Shown here: piece after piece, positions 49,468 through 61,233 of the stretch
How positions within the stretch are numbered: the stretch's first letter is position 1
How the letters are laid out: every line of letters begins with the position of its first letter
Assembly (NCBI GenBank): GCA_009760855.2
Contig: WPIO01000065.1
Coordinates: 1,645,001-1,709,000, forward strand
Source of the DNA: Cristatella mucedo
Lineage: Eukaryota > Bryozoa > Phylactolaemata > Cristatellidae
Length of the DNA: 64,000 bases
Reading direction: 5' to 3'
Made by a program: the position numbers and the translations under genes
Notes under the pieces: model-generated
What the model saw: the letters and a program-made list of their open reading frames with translations, nothing else
Databases searched by the model: none
What the model was told of the DNA's origin: nothing

Positions 49468-50202
49468 GTGAGGCTGCGGTGCGACTATGCATTAGCTAGT
49501 CTTCGGAATCTTAAAACGTTCGCTTGTCCTCTTGAGCGTGAAGCTCATTTCGTGGTTACGTCGTGACCACCTTTTTGCTCAGGCAACCAGCGAATGTAAA
49601 GAACCTTTTTTTGTATCTGTACACTCATTTTCCATGGCTCGCATGCAACATGTGAGGGCTATTATAGCGCGAACAACCAAGCCCCTGGACACAAGCATTA
49701 AGCTGCCTATCACTAGACACTCAACTGGACTAACCCATCCTGTCAAGATTAAGAGCTCGAGCGTCCGTAGTAGTCTCAGGCCGTGGAGATATGGCAGAGC
49801 CTTTTGCTATACCCCGACGGATTGCCTAAAGTTATATCATAATTCGCAATAATATTCCATCGCTTAACCATAAAGGGAAAGAGTCAGCACTATGCATCCT
49901 CACAGAAAAATTAGGCTATACACCATTTTTAGAAAATGAGTCCGGATTTTCCTGCTCCTTGATTCTATACCCGGATATTCTGCCAGCTAGCAATCTAGTA
50001 ATGCCACTTGGGTTGAATTTCTGCATCGGTTCATTCCGGCTTATCGCCTATGTGCTTGAAATGTGCTTGATGTGTTTGAAAGCAGCATGTGCAAGTTGCT
50101 GCAGCCAACCTAAAATTGAAACCTCATGGGACTTAGCATTCAAGCGTGATTTGTAGCAGAGCACTTCTCCTGCTATCCCCTTTTCTGTCTCGCAACTACC
50201 AG

Positions 50203-51684
50203 TCAAACGTTGCGCAACGTGACGTGCTCGCTCCGAGCTTTAATCATCTGCCGAGGCGACGGTGGCGGCTGCAGGGGTCTGAGATTGTGGCATCTTATTG
50301 TCGTAGGTAACCAATCCGTGCTGCAGCATTTGTTTAGCTGGCCCACTGTCGACCGGAAAAGCCTTAAAGTGGAGCTGGCGTCGTCTGCATCGCAGACAGC
50401 GGATTCGTTGTCAGACATGTGGGAGCTGGTGGTCACCGGGCAAGTGCTCGAATGTGGGGGCTACGTCGGCGTGACCATTACGGACCGAACAGCGCTGGCG
50501 GTCATAGCGCGATACGACTGCCTTGTTTCCTGCCTCGACCGAAGCAAGCAGCCCGCATTCTCGCTGAGGATCATTATTCCCGTGCCTCCTCCTTCTTCGG
50601 ACCCGGCGATCGGTCATGGCTCAAAGAACAAGCTGCTTCAGGTGGATGTGTCGGACTCAACCGGATTCACGTCGCACTTCGTCACCACTTACATGGGTGG
50701 CATTCAGCCGGAACCGTCCGATGCTGGCAGTCTCGCTCAGGAGCCATCTCGAAACGTCGACAACCGCGACGAAGCCGAGTCGCAGCAGTCCGCCCTGCAC
50801 GTCGGCGCCGTCGCTCTGGCGGTCGCCGCGGGGCTTAGCTTCGCCTACGCTATTCTGTGGCTGGGTTGCCTGAGGAGGTCCAAGCAGCGGCTGGGGCGGC
50901 AGCAGCAGCGGCAGCAACTGAAGCGGCCGCCGTCCGTGCCTGACGAGTCACAGGCGGCCAAGACAGGCAAGTTTATCAACGGCCGGCCGACGGGCTGCCG
51001 AGTCACTGCGTCGCCACGAAGGATCCCTCTCTTGGCGCTATATGGCCTCTACAAGCTGGCGTACTCGGCCGCGTTCTCGTGCACGGCCCTCTTCTTCCTC
51101 ACGTCGTCGCTCAGCGGCCGAGCCGTGGAGGTACTGAGCTCCACCGCTGCCATTCACCAGTCCACCATGAGGGACGTTGCCGGCGACTTTCGCAGCGTGA
51201 GCTCGTGGGGCGCGGCCGAGATCGAGAGGCAGCAGGCGGCTCTCGACGAGCGACTGACCGCTTGCGCAGAGTACGCCGTCGCCAAGCGGCTAGAGCTGTC
51301 CGCTCGCGTCGCCGCCATGACGGCGAGCGCGGCCAAGAGCAAGACGACGTTCGAGGAAGCCAAGCTCGAGTCGCTCATGGCAAAGGTGGCGGCCTATCAA
51401 AGGCGCACGACGGACCTGCTCGGCAGCTACAGGCGAAACGTCACGAGGAGGGTCGCCGACGTCTTCTTCATTTACAACGGGCTCCTCGAAGACGCGCAGT
51501 CAAACGACTGGCTCAGAGCGGCCAGGCTGCACTTCCAGTCGCTGCACGCGGCGGCTGCTGAGCAGCTGCCGAACAGGAGCGAAACGCGAAGTGAATTTCT
51601 GCAGTCCGAAAAGGCTGCATTTCTCGGCTTCCTGGGAACCGACAGGCCGTTTTCGGCAGCCAAGCGAGTCGACAGTGTCTTCAG
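50203..51684 (+). CDS. Exon: ectodomain, spans 3 and 4, helical loop
   Basis: This is the longest exon, 494 codons, after a CAACTACCAG acceptor; it enters and leaves in phase 2 (donor GTAACC). In order: a cysteine-bearing domain (LRNVTCSLRALIICRG, ELVVTGQVLECGGYVGVTI, YDCLVSC); a linker; span 3, VGAVALAVAAGLSFAYAILW near 50808-50868, followed by LRRSKQ; a Gln/Arg-rich cytoplasmic stretch; and span 4, LLALYGLYKLAYSAAFSCTA near 51030-51105. A 190-residue helical extracellular loop with heptad-like stretches (FRSVSSWGAAEIERQQAALD and AKLESLMAKVAAYQRRTTDL) completes it. The sequons NVT and NRS are on the outer face in this topology. Confidence 0.92.
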
Positions 51685-51966
51685 GTAACCGCGAATTCGT
51701 TTTTTCCGTCGTTGCTCGTATGTGCGACGTCGTAGACAGCAGCTCAGCTAGCAGGCTCGGCATGCTTTCAACTTTATCTGGTGCCCAATGGCCTGCGTAA
51801 GCCGAACTGGACAGCATGCAAAGTAGATGTCACACATATGTGGGCTGAAGCATCTGCAGACGTCTGACCCAGCCGTCTAGTTCTGCAAGCTTATATCTGG
51901 CCGGAGTAGACACTTGGGGAATACAGCCGGTCTTTTTTTTCTATTAAGGCTCCTCGTCTGTAGAGT

Positions 51967-52005
51967 CTATTCGCACAATCTCGAATGTCGAGATTGTGCG
52001 AATAG
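51967..52005. repeat. 18-bp perfect inverted repeat, 3-base loop
   Basis: The arms 51967-51984 and 51988-52005 are exact reverse complements (CTATTCGCACAATCTCGA and its complement) around ATG. They lie about 280 bases into the intron after 51684. Confidence 0.97.
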
Positions 52006-52999
52006 GAGTGCGTGCATTGGGAGCTGAAAACGGCAGTTAGGAGCTGAAATGGCAAGTGAAAGAGTTGCGAGAGTGATCGATCTCATCAATGTCTAGAGCG
52101 ATTTTAACCAGGCCCGATTGACTAGGACCGCCAGTTAGATGCTATCAGATGGGAATACATGTTTCAATACAATAATTTCAATAACAAGTCCTGAAATGGC
52201 CGCATAAATCTCCGCTAGCATTCTCAGGGCGGAGCGTGTGAGCAGGGTGAGTGTACATGGCTCCACCGGTTTCCCGGTTTCTGCTACTCAGCTCTTCCTG
52301 GAAAACTGACTCTTGAGTCCGAGTCGTGCTGCAAAGTTTGGTGACCTTGCCTCCCACAACGTGCCGAAGAGGCGGCAGTCATGCATTGCTGATTAATACA
52401 ATTGCGGCCTTGCGACAGTTACGTAAGCGTGAACGGAGTGAATGAAACTTGAGCTATGAGCCGCCGCCCGGGTACGAGCGCCAATTGCCCAAACGAGCGC
52501 TGCCATTCGGCCGTTCCTGCCAATGGGCATGCCCCTTAATGTAATGTCCGGATCACTCTTGACAACTAGAACGAACTTTCCAACGCGACAGCGGAGGAGA
52601 GTATCTAGCGTTGAACCGCCAGCTAGTCGCTGCGAAGGGAGTCCGCTCGAAGTCCCCGATAGTTTCCCTGGAGCCCGAAGTGTTGCGTACTTGTCGGCAG
52701 GACGCGAGCTATCGCTCAGTCACCAGTCGTAGCCCTCACTAGTAAGTAAAGGAAGTGGCAGAACTCGCAAAATACAGCAACATATATGACAGCGGCCCTG
52801 ACGCCCGCAACGAGTTAGACGGCAAAGACGGAGCGAACGAAATTCCGAAAGCAGTACGACGAACGACGGCAATCTCTCGAAGCTTTGTATCCGAAAACAG
52901 TGCAGCTGGCGTTACGGCCGGCGACTTCACACAGATCCACTATTCGCACATAGCGGCTAGCCCTCAGCGAAGGACTCGCCGACCGGCAGAGCGTTGCCA

Positions 53000-53001
<2 letters not shown>

Positions 53002-53065
<64 letters not shown>

Positions 53066-53086
53066 TGTGTGTGTGAGAGAGAGACA
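53002..53086. repeat. (GA)n plus (GT)n microsatellite
   Basis: GA run at 53002-53062, then GT to 53074 and GA again. The intron 52006-53000 otherwise shows nothing I can support. Confidence 0.95.
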
Positions 53087-53260
53087 GACTTGCTGCGGTC
53101 GGGTTCGCGCCTCAAATGCCGACTCGGTCCTTCGTAAATCGAGCTCCAAAAAAATACAGCGCTGCTCCTAAGCGAGCCGATCGCGACTATTTCGGAAATA
53201 AGCGGTCCTCAGCTCAAGGTCAGAGGCCAGGCTTAAAGACCACAACGAATTTCGTTTCAG

Positions 53261-54095
53261 ACGCGGCGAGAAAGTGGCCGAGATCGCCGAGGCGAGCTTC
53301 AGCGAGGCCGTGCTGAGTGCCTTCTCCCCGCCGGGCGTTCGCAGCGCGGCCGCCGTCTACCGGAAGCTGCTGTCTCGGCCCGCCGTGTCATTCAGCGCCC
53401 AGCGGGTGCCCTTCAAGGCCGCCGAGCTGACGGCACCGGCCGCGAGTCGCAGCCTGACCGTCTTTCGGGTCGCCCTGGCCGTCGTCGACGTCTCGCTCTT
53501 CCTGTACCGCCTGCTGTCGGCCGCCAAGACGCTTCGAGCGCTGGCCACCGGCGGCTTCCTGCGGCCGCAGGAGAGGCAGGGCGGCCGAGGCCCGTCGTCG
53601 TCGTCGAGCGATTCGCTCCGCCGCTCGCCGTCCGACGAGAGCGCGCGAGCGATCCAGCGCGAGCTCGACGTCATCAGAAGTCAGATCACGCTGACGCGGA
53701 GAAGGCCGCCGAACCCGGGCGACGTCGAGACGACGCCGCCGCGAGCTGCCACCTCCGGGCGGTGGCGGCGGGCAGCGGCGGCCGTCTGTCGCAGCTCCGC
53801 GAGGGCTCTTCGAGGGCCCGTGGGCTGTCGAGTCGCCGCGTGGCTGGCTGCGGTGTCCGTGCTCCTCCTCACCGCAGCTGCGCTGGATCAGCTGGTGACG
53901 CGTCGGGCGCTGCTCCGAGCTTCGGCCATCGACCGGCTCGCCGGGTCGGTGGCCGAGTACTCGTGGGCCAGCGAGGCGTACGCCCGAGCCTACGCCGCGT
54001 CGCTCACCCGCGCGGCGGATGCGACCATGCGGCGCGAGCTCAATCCGACGCTGCACTACCTGCTCAGAAACGACGCTCTTCACGAGTCCGAAATG
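53261..54095 (+). CDS. Exon: spans 5 and 6 with cytoplasmic loop
   Basis: TCGTTTCAG acceptor and GTAAGA donor; 278 codons, phase 2 in and phase 0 out. It closes the helical loop (RRGEKVAEIAEASFSEAVLS). Span 5 (LTVFRVALAVVDVSLFLYRL near 53455-53515) follows, then a Ser/Arg-rich cytoplasmic loop of about 110 residues with a helical DESARAIQRELDVIRSQI, and span 6 (VAAWLAAVSVLLLTAAALDQ near 53833-53892). A second helical extracellular segment (SVAEYSWASEAYARAYAASL, RRELNPTLHYLLRND) ends it. The open frame runs on past the donor for 220 codons, so retention of the intron would not stop translation at once. Confidence 0.92.
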
Positions 54096-56730
54096 GTAAG
54101 AAGCGAAGTCGCGCCGTCGTCGCCCTGCTCGATGGCGGCGGAGGCACGAGCTCATGTACGCGCGTATGCACGTTCCTCTTCACCGGCTGCCACGCCTCGA
54201 AGCCACAGAGACAAAGAGAGAACGTTGGCCTGGCCAGTTTTCTATAGCAAGCATTCAACGCTTACGCGGCTTATGGCTCGCATTCGTCAGCCAACCGACT
54301 TCATCTCACTCAACAGAGACACAGTGAGAAGCGTAGCCGAGTCAGGAGGGCAACCGAGGAAGCAAATATCGCGAATGAGAGACAGACGAATTGTGGAAGC
54401 GAGTTTCACTATCGAGGACCTGCTGAGCAAAAGCTCCAGTTGCCAGCGGTCTTTAGGCGGTAGAGGAATGGAGCAGGTAATTTATTGGCCTGTGATGACG
54501 AGAGAGCACGAGGAGATTGAAACTGCTGGTGCAGCTGCAGCAGCAGCAGCAGTTCGGCTAGGTACGAAGGGGACGCGCCCACAGTGGGTCGTGCAGATCG
54601 CGGTAAGTTTTTCCTTCTATAAGTCGATCGACCGGCTCGTTGATTGCAGTTCATTCCGAAATGGCGACACGTGGCTTCATTTCTTGGATTTGGAAGCCAA
54701 TCTTGCGGCCTTAGTCATCCGTAGTTGGCGAGGATCAATGGCTTCGCACGTTGGCCAAAACTAAATTAAGTAGCTTGGTCTATCGTCTCGTCAGTGTTTC
54801 CCTTGAGGCCGCCTTTTTGACGCTTTTATTTCGAAGGGCGTGCTTTTAGCTCGGTACACGGCGAGCTCTATATGTGCCTTTCGAGGGATAATATGCATAT
54901 AATATGCAAAGGGTTCGCTGCAATCAGGGTGCAGACACCTATTTTAAGGCGGGCTCGTATAAAGATACCACGAACTGTTTATATAGGTGTTTCTATGGCT
55001 ACCTGGCAGTGACACTTACACCAGGTTTTACTTTCTGTACTGCTGCAGTCTCAGTTGGGGGTACACCTGTATCGATAACCTGGTCTCATGCTTAGCTAAA
55101 CTGCGAGGGCGGCTAGACGATTGTAACGAACGCCGTACGAGCCCTGCAGCTCTAAGGTTAAGGCTTGAAGTGCTACAGCCGAGCCGAATGTCGGGTCAAT
55201 ATCCGTCCTACACAGACCGAAGAGTTGATCGGCAAAGAAACTGCGGTGTATCGACGTCTAGAGAAGGGAGAAGTGGACATTGTTTCGCAATAGTTGAGGT
55301 AAAGAGTTTCAACGGGGTAAGGCCTGCCTGCAAAGAGCTTAGTCAGCCACGGGCATCAGCTTCTAGGCGAAAGACGGATCGCTATCGTATTGCCCACTTA
55401 GAGACAGTCATAAGCTTGGGTAGCTTGTGCTGTTGTAGCAGCTCAAGAGGCTGTAGAAGGAAGCCGATGAATTGATCAGGGCAGTCTTCAAGCTATGGGG
55501 CTGAATCTTACATTTGCTATGCAGCTTCGGATGCAATTCTATACCCATCGTCCTTTTTTATTACTTGTTTGCTACTTATTCAGCTGATTATTCCCCAGCT
55601 TCTCCTTCGTCTCATGAAATGTACGTTTCCTTGTTGCACACCGGCTGCCTGCTACCGAAAGTCGTTTAGGCTTGGAAGTGTGCCAAGAGAAAGCCCTCCA
55701 ATATAACAACAATTTAGTCCACGCGGCTTGTGACGTTGATAGAGATGGAGATTGGTTACACTTCGTAAAATTATAAACCGTAATCGGCATGGCAGATCAG
55801 AATAAGAATTTTCACTTGTAATCTCTATTTAACCTCATTTCTTTTGTAAAGATAATTTACAAAATTTCTTAGATTTGAAATTGTTAATAGGGCGGTACTG
55901 CTGAAGACTCGCCGTTGAGGCTCGACAGCTTTTTAGAAAGCAAAGTGTTAAGAGAAGATTGCAATTCTTACGGCCCCTAGAAGCTAGTACGGTTCTTAGC
56001 AGCAGCTGCGTAGACTTCGTACCGCTGTGCGGCTTTGAAAAGTAATGTCAGCGTGACGACAATTTATCATGTGAGCGATGATTGGCTGAATTTGATCCAA
56101 TAGCCGAAAACCATGTAGTTTCAACGATGCCCAAATTGCCAGCCCGCGAGGATGGTCCTGTTCCCCCCGAGTCGCTGATAATTATCTTCGCACGTCATTA
56201 AATTATGAGATATGAGCTTTCTAGGTTTCGTATAAGTAGAAGTGCAGGATTAACATCGCTCAATGTCAGGAAGCTGCTCAACATCGAGCAACTTGATGCA
56301 TGGCCAGAAATTTGGTTGTTCAAGCGACTTATCGGCCGCTTTCACTGTGAGGACACAAGTACATTAGGCTTAACTGAACAATGAACTACAAATGTACACG
56401 ACCATAACGGTCCTCATTTACTGATGATAGTCTATTTCCACAAAGTGGCTCCTAAATGCGGTTGCTGTTTAAAATCCCAGCGTTGCCGTACCGTCATTGG
56501 AATTTACCATACCTGAGACGAAATCCCTTCGCTAAGCGCTTGCGGGTGAACAAATTCAAGCTTAGCATCATTACACCCGGGTGTCCGGTTCCGTCGTAGA
56601 CCGTGTTATCAAGATTCCAGGTGTTCCTAGGCTATATAACAATAGTCAAAATGTGATAAGCTGGCATGTTCATCACCTACAAAAATGTCACCACTATATT
56701 CATGCAACACTGCTACTGAACGTATCAGTG

Positions 56731-56829
56731 GGGTGTGTGTGTGTGGGGGGGGGGGGCGAACTCTCTGTGTGTGCGATTGTGTGTGTGTACGTATATTGTG
56801 CGATTGTGTGTGTACGTATATGTGTGTAT

Positions 56830-56866
<37 letters not shown>
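56731..56866. repeat. (GT)n with a G-run
   Basis: GT-rich DNA with twelve or so consecutive G at 56743-56756, then (GT)n at 56834-56865. The intron from 54096 up to here shows no firm exon. Two segments with donor-like sites near 54602 and 55318 lack convincing acceptors. Confidence 0.9.
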
Positions 56867-56869
<3 letters not shown>

Positions 56870-57463
56870 GTGCCAACGCGGGTGAGTGCATCCGTCCACG
56901 CTTGTGCGTGTAGCGCGATGCGGTTTCTCGCGGCATGCAGGCGTGCATCCTCCGTGTGACTAAGTAAACGCGTCTACCTGCGGGGGAATACACTAAGCTC
57001 CCTCGGACCTGGGTCGCGGTCTTGCCCACCTGGCTGTGGCCAGCAGCCTGCCTGCACTTGCTTTGCACTCATTTGCTCACTGTCTCGCTCGCAATCGCTA
57101 CAATGGGGTGCCAACAAGTGCAGCTCGATGGGCCTGCGTTCCGCACTCGGTCGCTAGATGGGCGGCTCGCGCAGCCCATCCGGAACCCACCGGATGGCCC
57201 GACGCCAAGATCTTGTGGATCTTGGTGCGCATACGGCGACCTCGAGCTCGCCCGGAGCGCTCTCGGCGGATTGCCGTGACCGCTCTGCATCAGTGGACTG
57301 GAGCCGTAAACACTAACCAGCGACTGCCCGTCTGCGGCTCATTCAGCGCTTGTGTGGACTGAACGCTGCCAGCTGAAAGCAGAATCCTTTACAGCCCAAT
57401 GCCCTGCGAGGGCAACAGCCATGTTCAAGATCTCGGTGCGGGACTGGTGGCCAGCCTTGGGAC

Positions 57464-57512
57464 CAGCGGCTAGCTTCGGGACCAGCGGCTAGCTTCGGGA
57501 CTCGCGGCTAGC
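57464..57512. repeat. 19-bp tandem repeat, about 2.5 copies
   Basis: Unit GGGACCAGCGGCTAGCTTC repeats about two and a half times; the last copy is variant (ACTCGCGGCTAGC). Confidence 0.85.
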
Positions 57513-57744
57513 AATCGCTGGCAGCAACTGCTGAAACGACAGGGGAGGGGACGAGAGGGAAGCTCCGTGCTTGGCCATGCTTTCGGAAGGATATCAGACT
57601 GATCATTTCTACTGGCTCGTCGGCCACTCGTCATGTGACTTTTTAGTCAGTTACACTGCACCAGTAGCCCGGAATTTAGCCTCGAGCGGCAGTAGATCGT
57701 GCATTAGTGAATATATTCTATATAGTGAATAGTTCTACAAATAC

Positions 57745-58140
57745 CTCGTACAAACCTTAAATCCTTTGGAGACCGTGCATTTAGTTCGTATGCTCCCAAA
57801 GCCTGGAACTCCCTCCCGACCTGCGTCAGAACATCCGCTGACTTGACCACATTTAAAAGGAACCTCGAAACACACCTATTTAGGACAGCATTTAGTGGGT
57901 CCCTGTGACTCGTCCTTCATGCGCTTATGCGTGCTGACACTGTGCATGCTGCCACTAACCACATCTGCATGCTGACCCTGTGCATGTCACCCCTAACCAT
58001 ATTATTCATTTTGTTTGTTTTTCAAGCATGATTTTACTTACCATTCAATTGCATTTCCCTTTGCAGCAAATGTAAAGCGCCTAGAAAGAGATTAAGTTCT
58101 CTGAGGGCGCTTTATCAAGTGCATTATTATTATTATTATA
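57745..58140 (+). mobile_element. LINE 3' end with (ATT)n tail
   Basis: It matches the copies at 24640 and 62580: CTCCCAAAGCCTGGAACTCC, TTTAGTGGGTCCCTGTGAC and GCAAATGTAAAGCGCCTAGA, then AGAGATTAAGTTCTCTGAGG and (ATT)n to 58138. It is the best preserved 3' end, showing the terminal repeat clearly. Confidence 0.88.
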
Positions 58141-58494
58141 GTGATGTCAAGTTTTTCACTACAAGCACGGTGCGGCGAAACTGTCTGGCGTCACTAATGT
58201 GTTCGAGTAAAACCAAGTGTAAGCCAAACGAGCCCTCGGCTGCGGCACAACGGTAGGGAAGTAGCTTAAGTGCACACACAAATACCGTAGCGGGCTCTGG
58301 CAAATGCCCATTCTCCTCCACAGTATCTTACCCTTGCAGGATTCCACGGATCTTATCCTTGCAGGATTCCAACCCAGTAGCAGCCAACCCCCCACCCACC
58401 CCAGCGAGACGTCCGAGTAGTTGCGTTCCGTGCTTCCGTCTACGTTTCGCCTCTGCTGTCTCCCGGGTCCGCTCGCCCGGCCCCTGCTTACCAG

Positions 58495-58611
58495 AAGCAG
58501 CCAGCCAAAGGCTGGTTAATGTACCGCGCCTGAGTTCCGGCCTGTACCCAAGCTACAATGGAATGCTGCAATGGGATTTTGCAGGAGCCCAGTTTAAAAT
58601 CAATGCTTGTG
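58495..58611 (+). CDS. Candidate exon: second extracellular loop
   Basis: A long pyrimidine tract ends GCTTACCAG. The frame then gives 38 codons, phase 1 to phase 1, up to a GTAGTT donor. The peptide AASQRLVNVPRLSSGLYPSY, then NGMLQWDFAGAQFKINAC, joins smoothly to CDFDMA of the next exon. The entry phase does not match 54095 (phase 0), so at least one further exon would be missing. Confidence 0.35.
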
Positions 58612-58751
58612 GTAGTTTGCAGCTTTCCCAATCCAGGCGGTGTGCTTTATACTGAATAGCAATGATCTCGATAGATCTTTAAAGGAGCAGGTAGGAAAGC
58701 GCGTTGGCTAGATGATCATGTTTAATCGATCGACTGAAGGATCGTACGATC

Positions 58752-58801
58752 CGAGCCAGGCTCATTGAGCCAGGCTCATTGAGCCAAGCTCATTTAGCCA
58801 G
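58752..58801. repeat. 14-bp tandem repeat, about 3.5 copies
   Basis: Unit GAGCCAGGCTCATT repeats with small changes. The unit itself contains the palindromic AGCC...GGCT. Confidence 0.85.
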
Positions 58802-59009
58802 GAGAAAACTCCATCTTGGCTACAGAGCTGGCTTTTGGTGCTTATATGAAATGCTCTGCCTCAAAGAGCACGCTTCTGCGTCCACGCGAATGGGCCTGCG
58901 TTGCTGCAGAGATGACTTTAACGCCCGTACGAATTGAACGCGTTACAGAGCTGGTTTCTGCGCCTGTACGAGATGAGACGCTGCAGTGTCATGCGATTTG
59001 TTGGAGCAG

Positions 59010-59138
59010 GCTGCGACTTTGACATGGCATCAAACTCGTCTACCAGTGATGCGAGTGCCATCGTCTCGTCTTCTGGTCAACCTCGCATCGACATTACGCC
59101 GTGTCAGGCTCTGCCCATAACGGCTCGACGTTTGCCCG
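59010..59138 (+). CDS. Exon: second extracellular loop
   Basis: GGAGCAG acceptor and GTAAGG donor; 42 codons, phase 1 to phase 1. The peptide CDFDMASNSSTSDASAIVSS, then GQPRIDITPCQALPITARRL, has two cysteines and an N-S-S sequon, in keeping with the outer side of the membrane. It joins in phase to the last exon. Confidence 0.65.
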
Positions 59139-59339
59139 GTAAGGCTGCGGCTGATATCGAGATCAAGGGCGCGAAAAATTTAACCCGGCCAACCAGGAAA
59201 TTGTGATGTGCACGATCTAGGCGAATGAGAACATGCTGGATGGCTTTCCGGGGGTAGAAGAAGTTGAATCTAGCGCACCTGACGCTGAAGTCTGACTAGC
59301 AAAGGAAGCAGCCAAGATATGCTGCTCGAGCCGCAGCAA

Positions 59340-59600
59340 TTAACGAAGTGATAATAATAATACAATATTTGGATAGCGACCCGAGAGAACTAAATCTCTT
59401 TCGGGGCACCTGACTTGCACCGAAAAGGAAACGTCTCAGCGGTTTGGTAAGAACGTACTCAATTTCAGCATGCATAAGTACGTAAAGGTCGCCTGACAAT
59501 GACGTAGCGAGCGCCGAGAGGAACACGTGGGCTCTTCAGCACCCTTTTAAATATCGTCAAGTGAGCGGATGTGGTGATGGTGCCAATCGGGATAGCGAAA
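59340..59600 (-). mobile_element. LINE 3' fragment
   Basis: The minus strand has the tail AGAGATTTAGTTCTCTCGG near 59390 and ends in ATT at 59355. Upstream remnants are poor. Confidence 0.65.
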
Positions 59601-60017
59601 AAAGCGCCCACATCCAACTTTACGAGACACTCGGGCGCTGAGCGAAACGTAGGGGACGAGAGAAGCGAAGAGAAGAAGCTACTTTAGCAGCCTTATTTAA
59701 ATAAGGTGATATGTCGGCAGAAGAGCTTAAGGGGCTTTCTCCTTGGGCAGGGCGTGGTTGGCCGGATTGCCAGGGACAATAAAGAATTGTCTGCTGCAGG
59801 CGTCTAGCCAATGAATAGGGTCGAGCGCCTGAGCATCGCTGCGCTCGTGCCGAGAGCGGAGTAGTGAGCGCGATGAGCGTAGCGTCTCGGTGTGCACTCT
59901 AGCGGCGCTGCGGCGGCCGCCGCCTGCCTCGCGCCGCCCCCCGGCCGCCGCCGCAGCGCCGCTGTTCGCTTTGCTCCTGTTGCCTTCGGCTCGATGGTCG
60001 GCGGGCCTAGTTCGCAG

Positions 60018-60133
60018 CGGCTGCGGCTGCCGGCTACGCTGTTCGAAAACATGCTTGAAAGGGATTCCGTTGAAACCAGCAGCCTCGCTTTTTCAATTTG
60101 GGGCCTGACAAGTGCGCCCGGTGCTGGCGTCCT
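60018..60133 (+). other. Possible alternative exon
   Basis: A TTCGCAG acceptor and a consensus GTAAGT donor flank an open frame reading LRLPATLFENMLERDSVE, then TSSLAFSIWGLTSAPGAG. The peptide looks protein-like, but it enters in phase 0 and leaves in phase 2 and fits neither neighbour. It may be an alternative exon, need another unseen exon, or be chance in GC-rich DNA. Confidence 0.3.
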
Positions 60134-60188
60134 GTAAGTAAAGCTGCTGCTCGCCGACGCCGGCTTAAAAATTAGCTCGTCTTTGAAG

Positions 60189-60883
60189 GCACACTGCTGA
60201 AGGTCAACGCCGCTTCGCTGTCGAGCGAGTTTCGCAAGTACAGCAACGCCCTGAGGGACGTAACGCTCACCACCGTCGGCGTGGTGCTCCTATTCGTGAA
60301 CCTCGTCGTGATCCTGCACCTAGCGGAACTGCTGGTGATAAGGATCGTCCAAGCCAGAAGCTGGACGCATCGGCTCAGGGTGCAAGTCTTCGAAGATGCA
60401 CCCGCTTGTAAATTTGCCCTCGGAGGAGACGCGCCGCCGCTCAATAACCGATACGGGTCGGCCGCCGCAGCCACTGTCGCTGACGCCAGCAGTCGCGTGC
60501 AGTCACCGGAGACGCTGTCCGTCTTGTCCGACGCGAAGTCGGTTCGGTCCGAGAACAGGTCGTCGACGCTCACGTCGGCCCGCTCGGCTTCGGCCGCCGG
60601 GGCGCGCTCTGCTCCGCAGCCGCCGCTGCGCCCTGGCGGCGGGCGAACTTCGTCGGCGAGCCGATCTGACGACGCACGACGGCGGCGGCGTCAGTCCCCG
60701 GAGGGCGATCTCGCCGGATCTCGTCGGATCTCGTCGGAGGCGGTGGCGAGCCGAGCGAGTTCGATGCCGCGATCGCTCGATTCTCAACGACCGACGCCAT
60801 TATGGCCGCAGATGTCCGGCTCGCGAGCCGCCTCCGGCCGCAGCTCAGCGGCCTCGGCGGGAGCGGCAGAGCGCCCACGATGA
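60189..60883 (+). CDS. Last exon: span 7 and cytoplasmic tail
   Basis: It begins after TCTTTGAAG in phase 1 and matches 59138. It encodes TLLKVNAASLSSEFRKYSNA, then span 7 (LTTVGVVLLFVNLVVILHLA near 60266-60325), and a 185-residue tail rich in Ser, Arg and Ala (for example TLSVLSDAKSVRSENRSSTL). The tail ends at TGA 60881-60883. Arg/Ser density fits a cytoplasmic tail with phosphorylation sites. The strongly GC-biased end, up to the stop, is followed at once by a 13-bp repeat. Confidence 0.8.
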
Positions 60884-60919
60884 CCTGACCTGCTGACCTG
60901 ACCTACTGACCTGACCGGC
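60881..60919. repeat. 13-bp tandem repeat starting at the stop codon
   Basis: Three copies of a TGACCTGACCTGC-like unit. The first TGA is the stop codon. Confidence 0.9.
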
Positions 60920-60931
60920 TGTCGATCGCTC

Positions 60932-61185
<254 letters not shown>

Positions 61186-61227
61186 CGCTGCTATCACAGA
61201 CTGTCGTACGTAACGATTAGGATTTTT

Positions 61228-61233
61228 ATTAAA
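61228..61233 (+). terminator. Possible polyadenylation signal ATTAAA
   Basis: ATTAAA lies about 345 bases after the stop codon, just past the GA tract, and is followed by T-rich DNA. A common variant signal, but a six-base match alone is weak. Confidence 0.3.

Noticed and set aside
50203..60883. Assignment of the 3' half to prominin, meckelin, DC-STAMP-type or HAP2 fusogen families
   Set aside because: Only topology or composition is similar; I could not see their signature residues.
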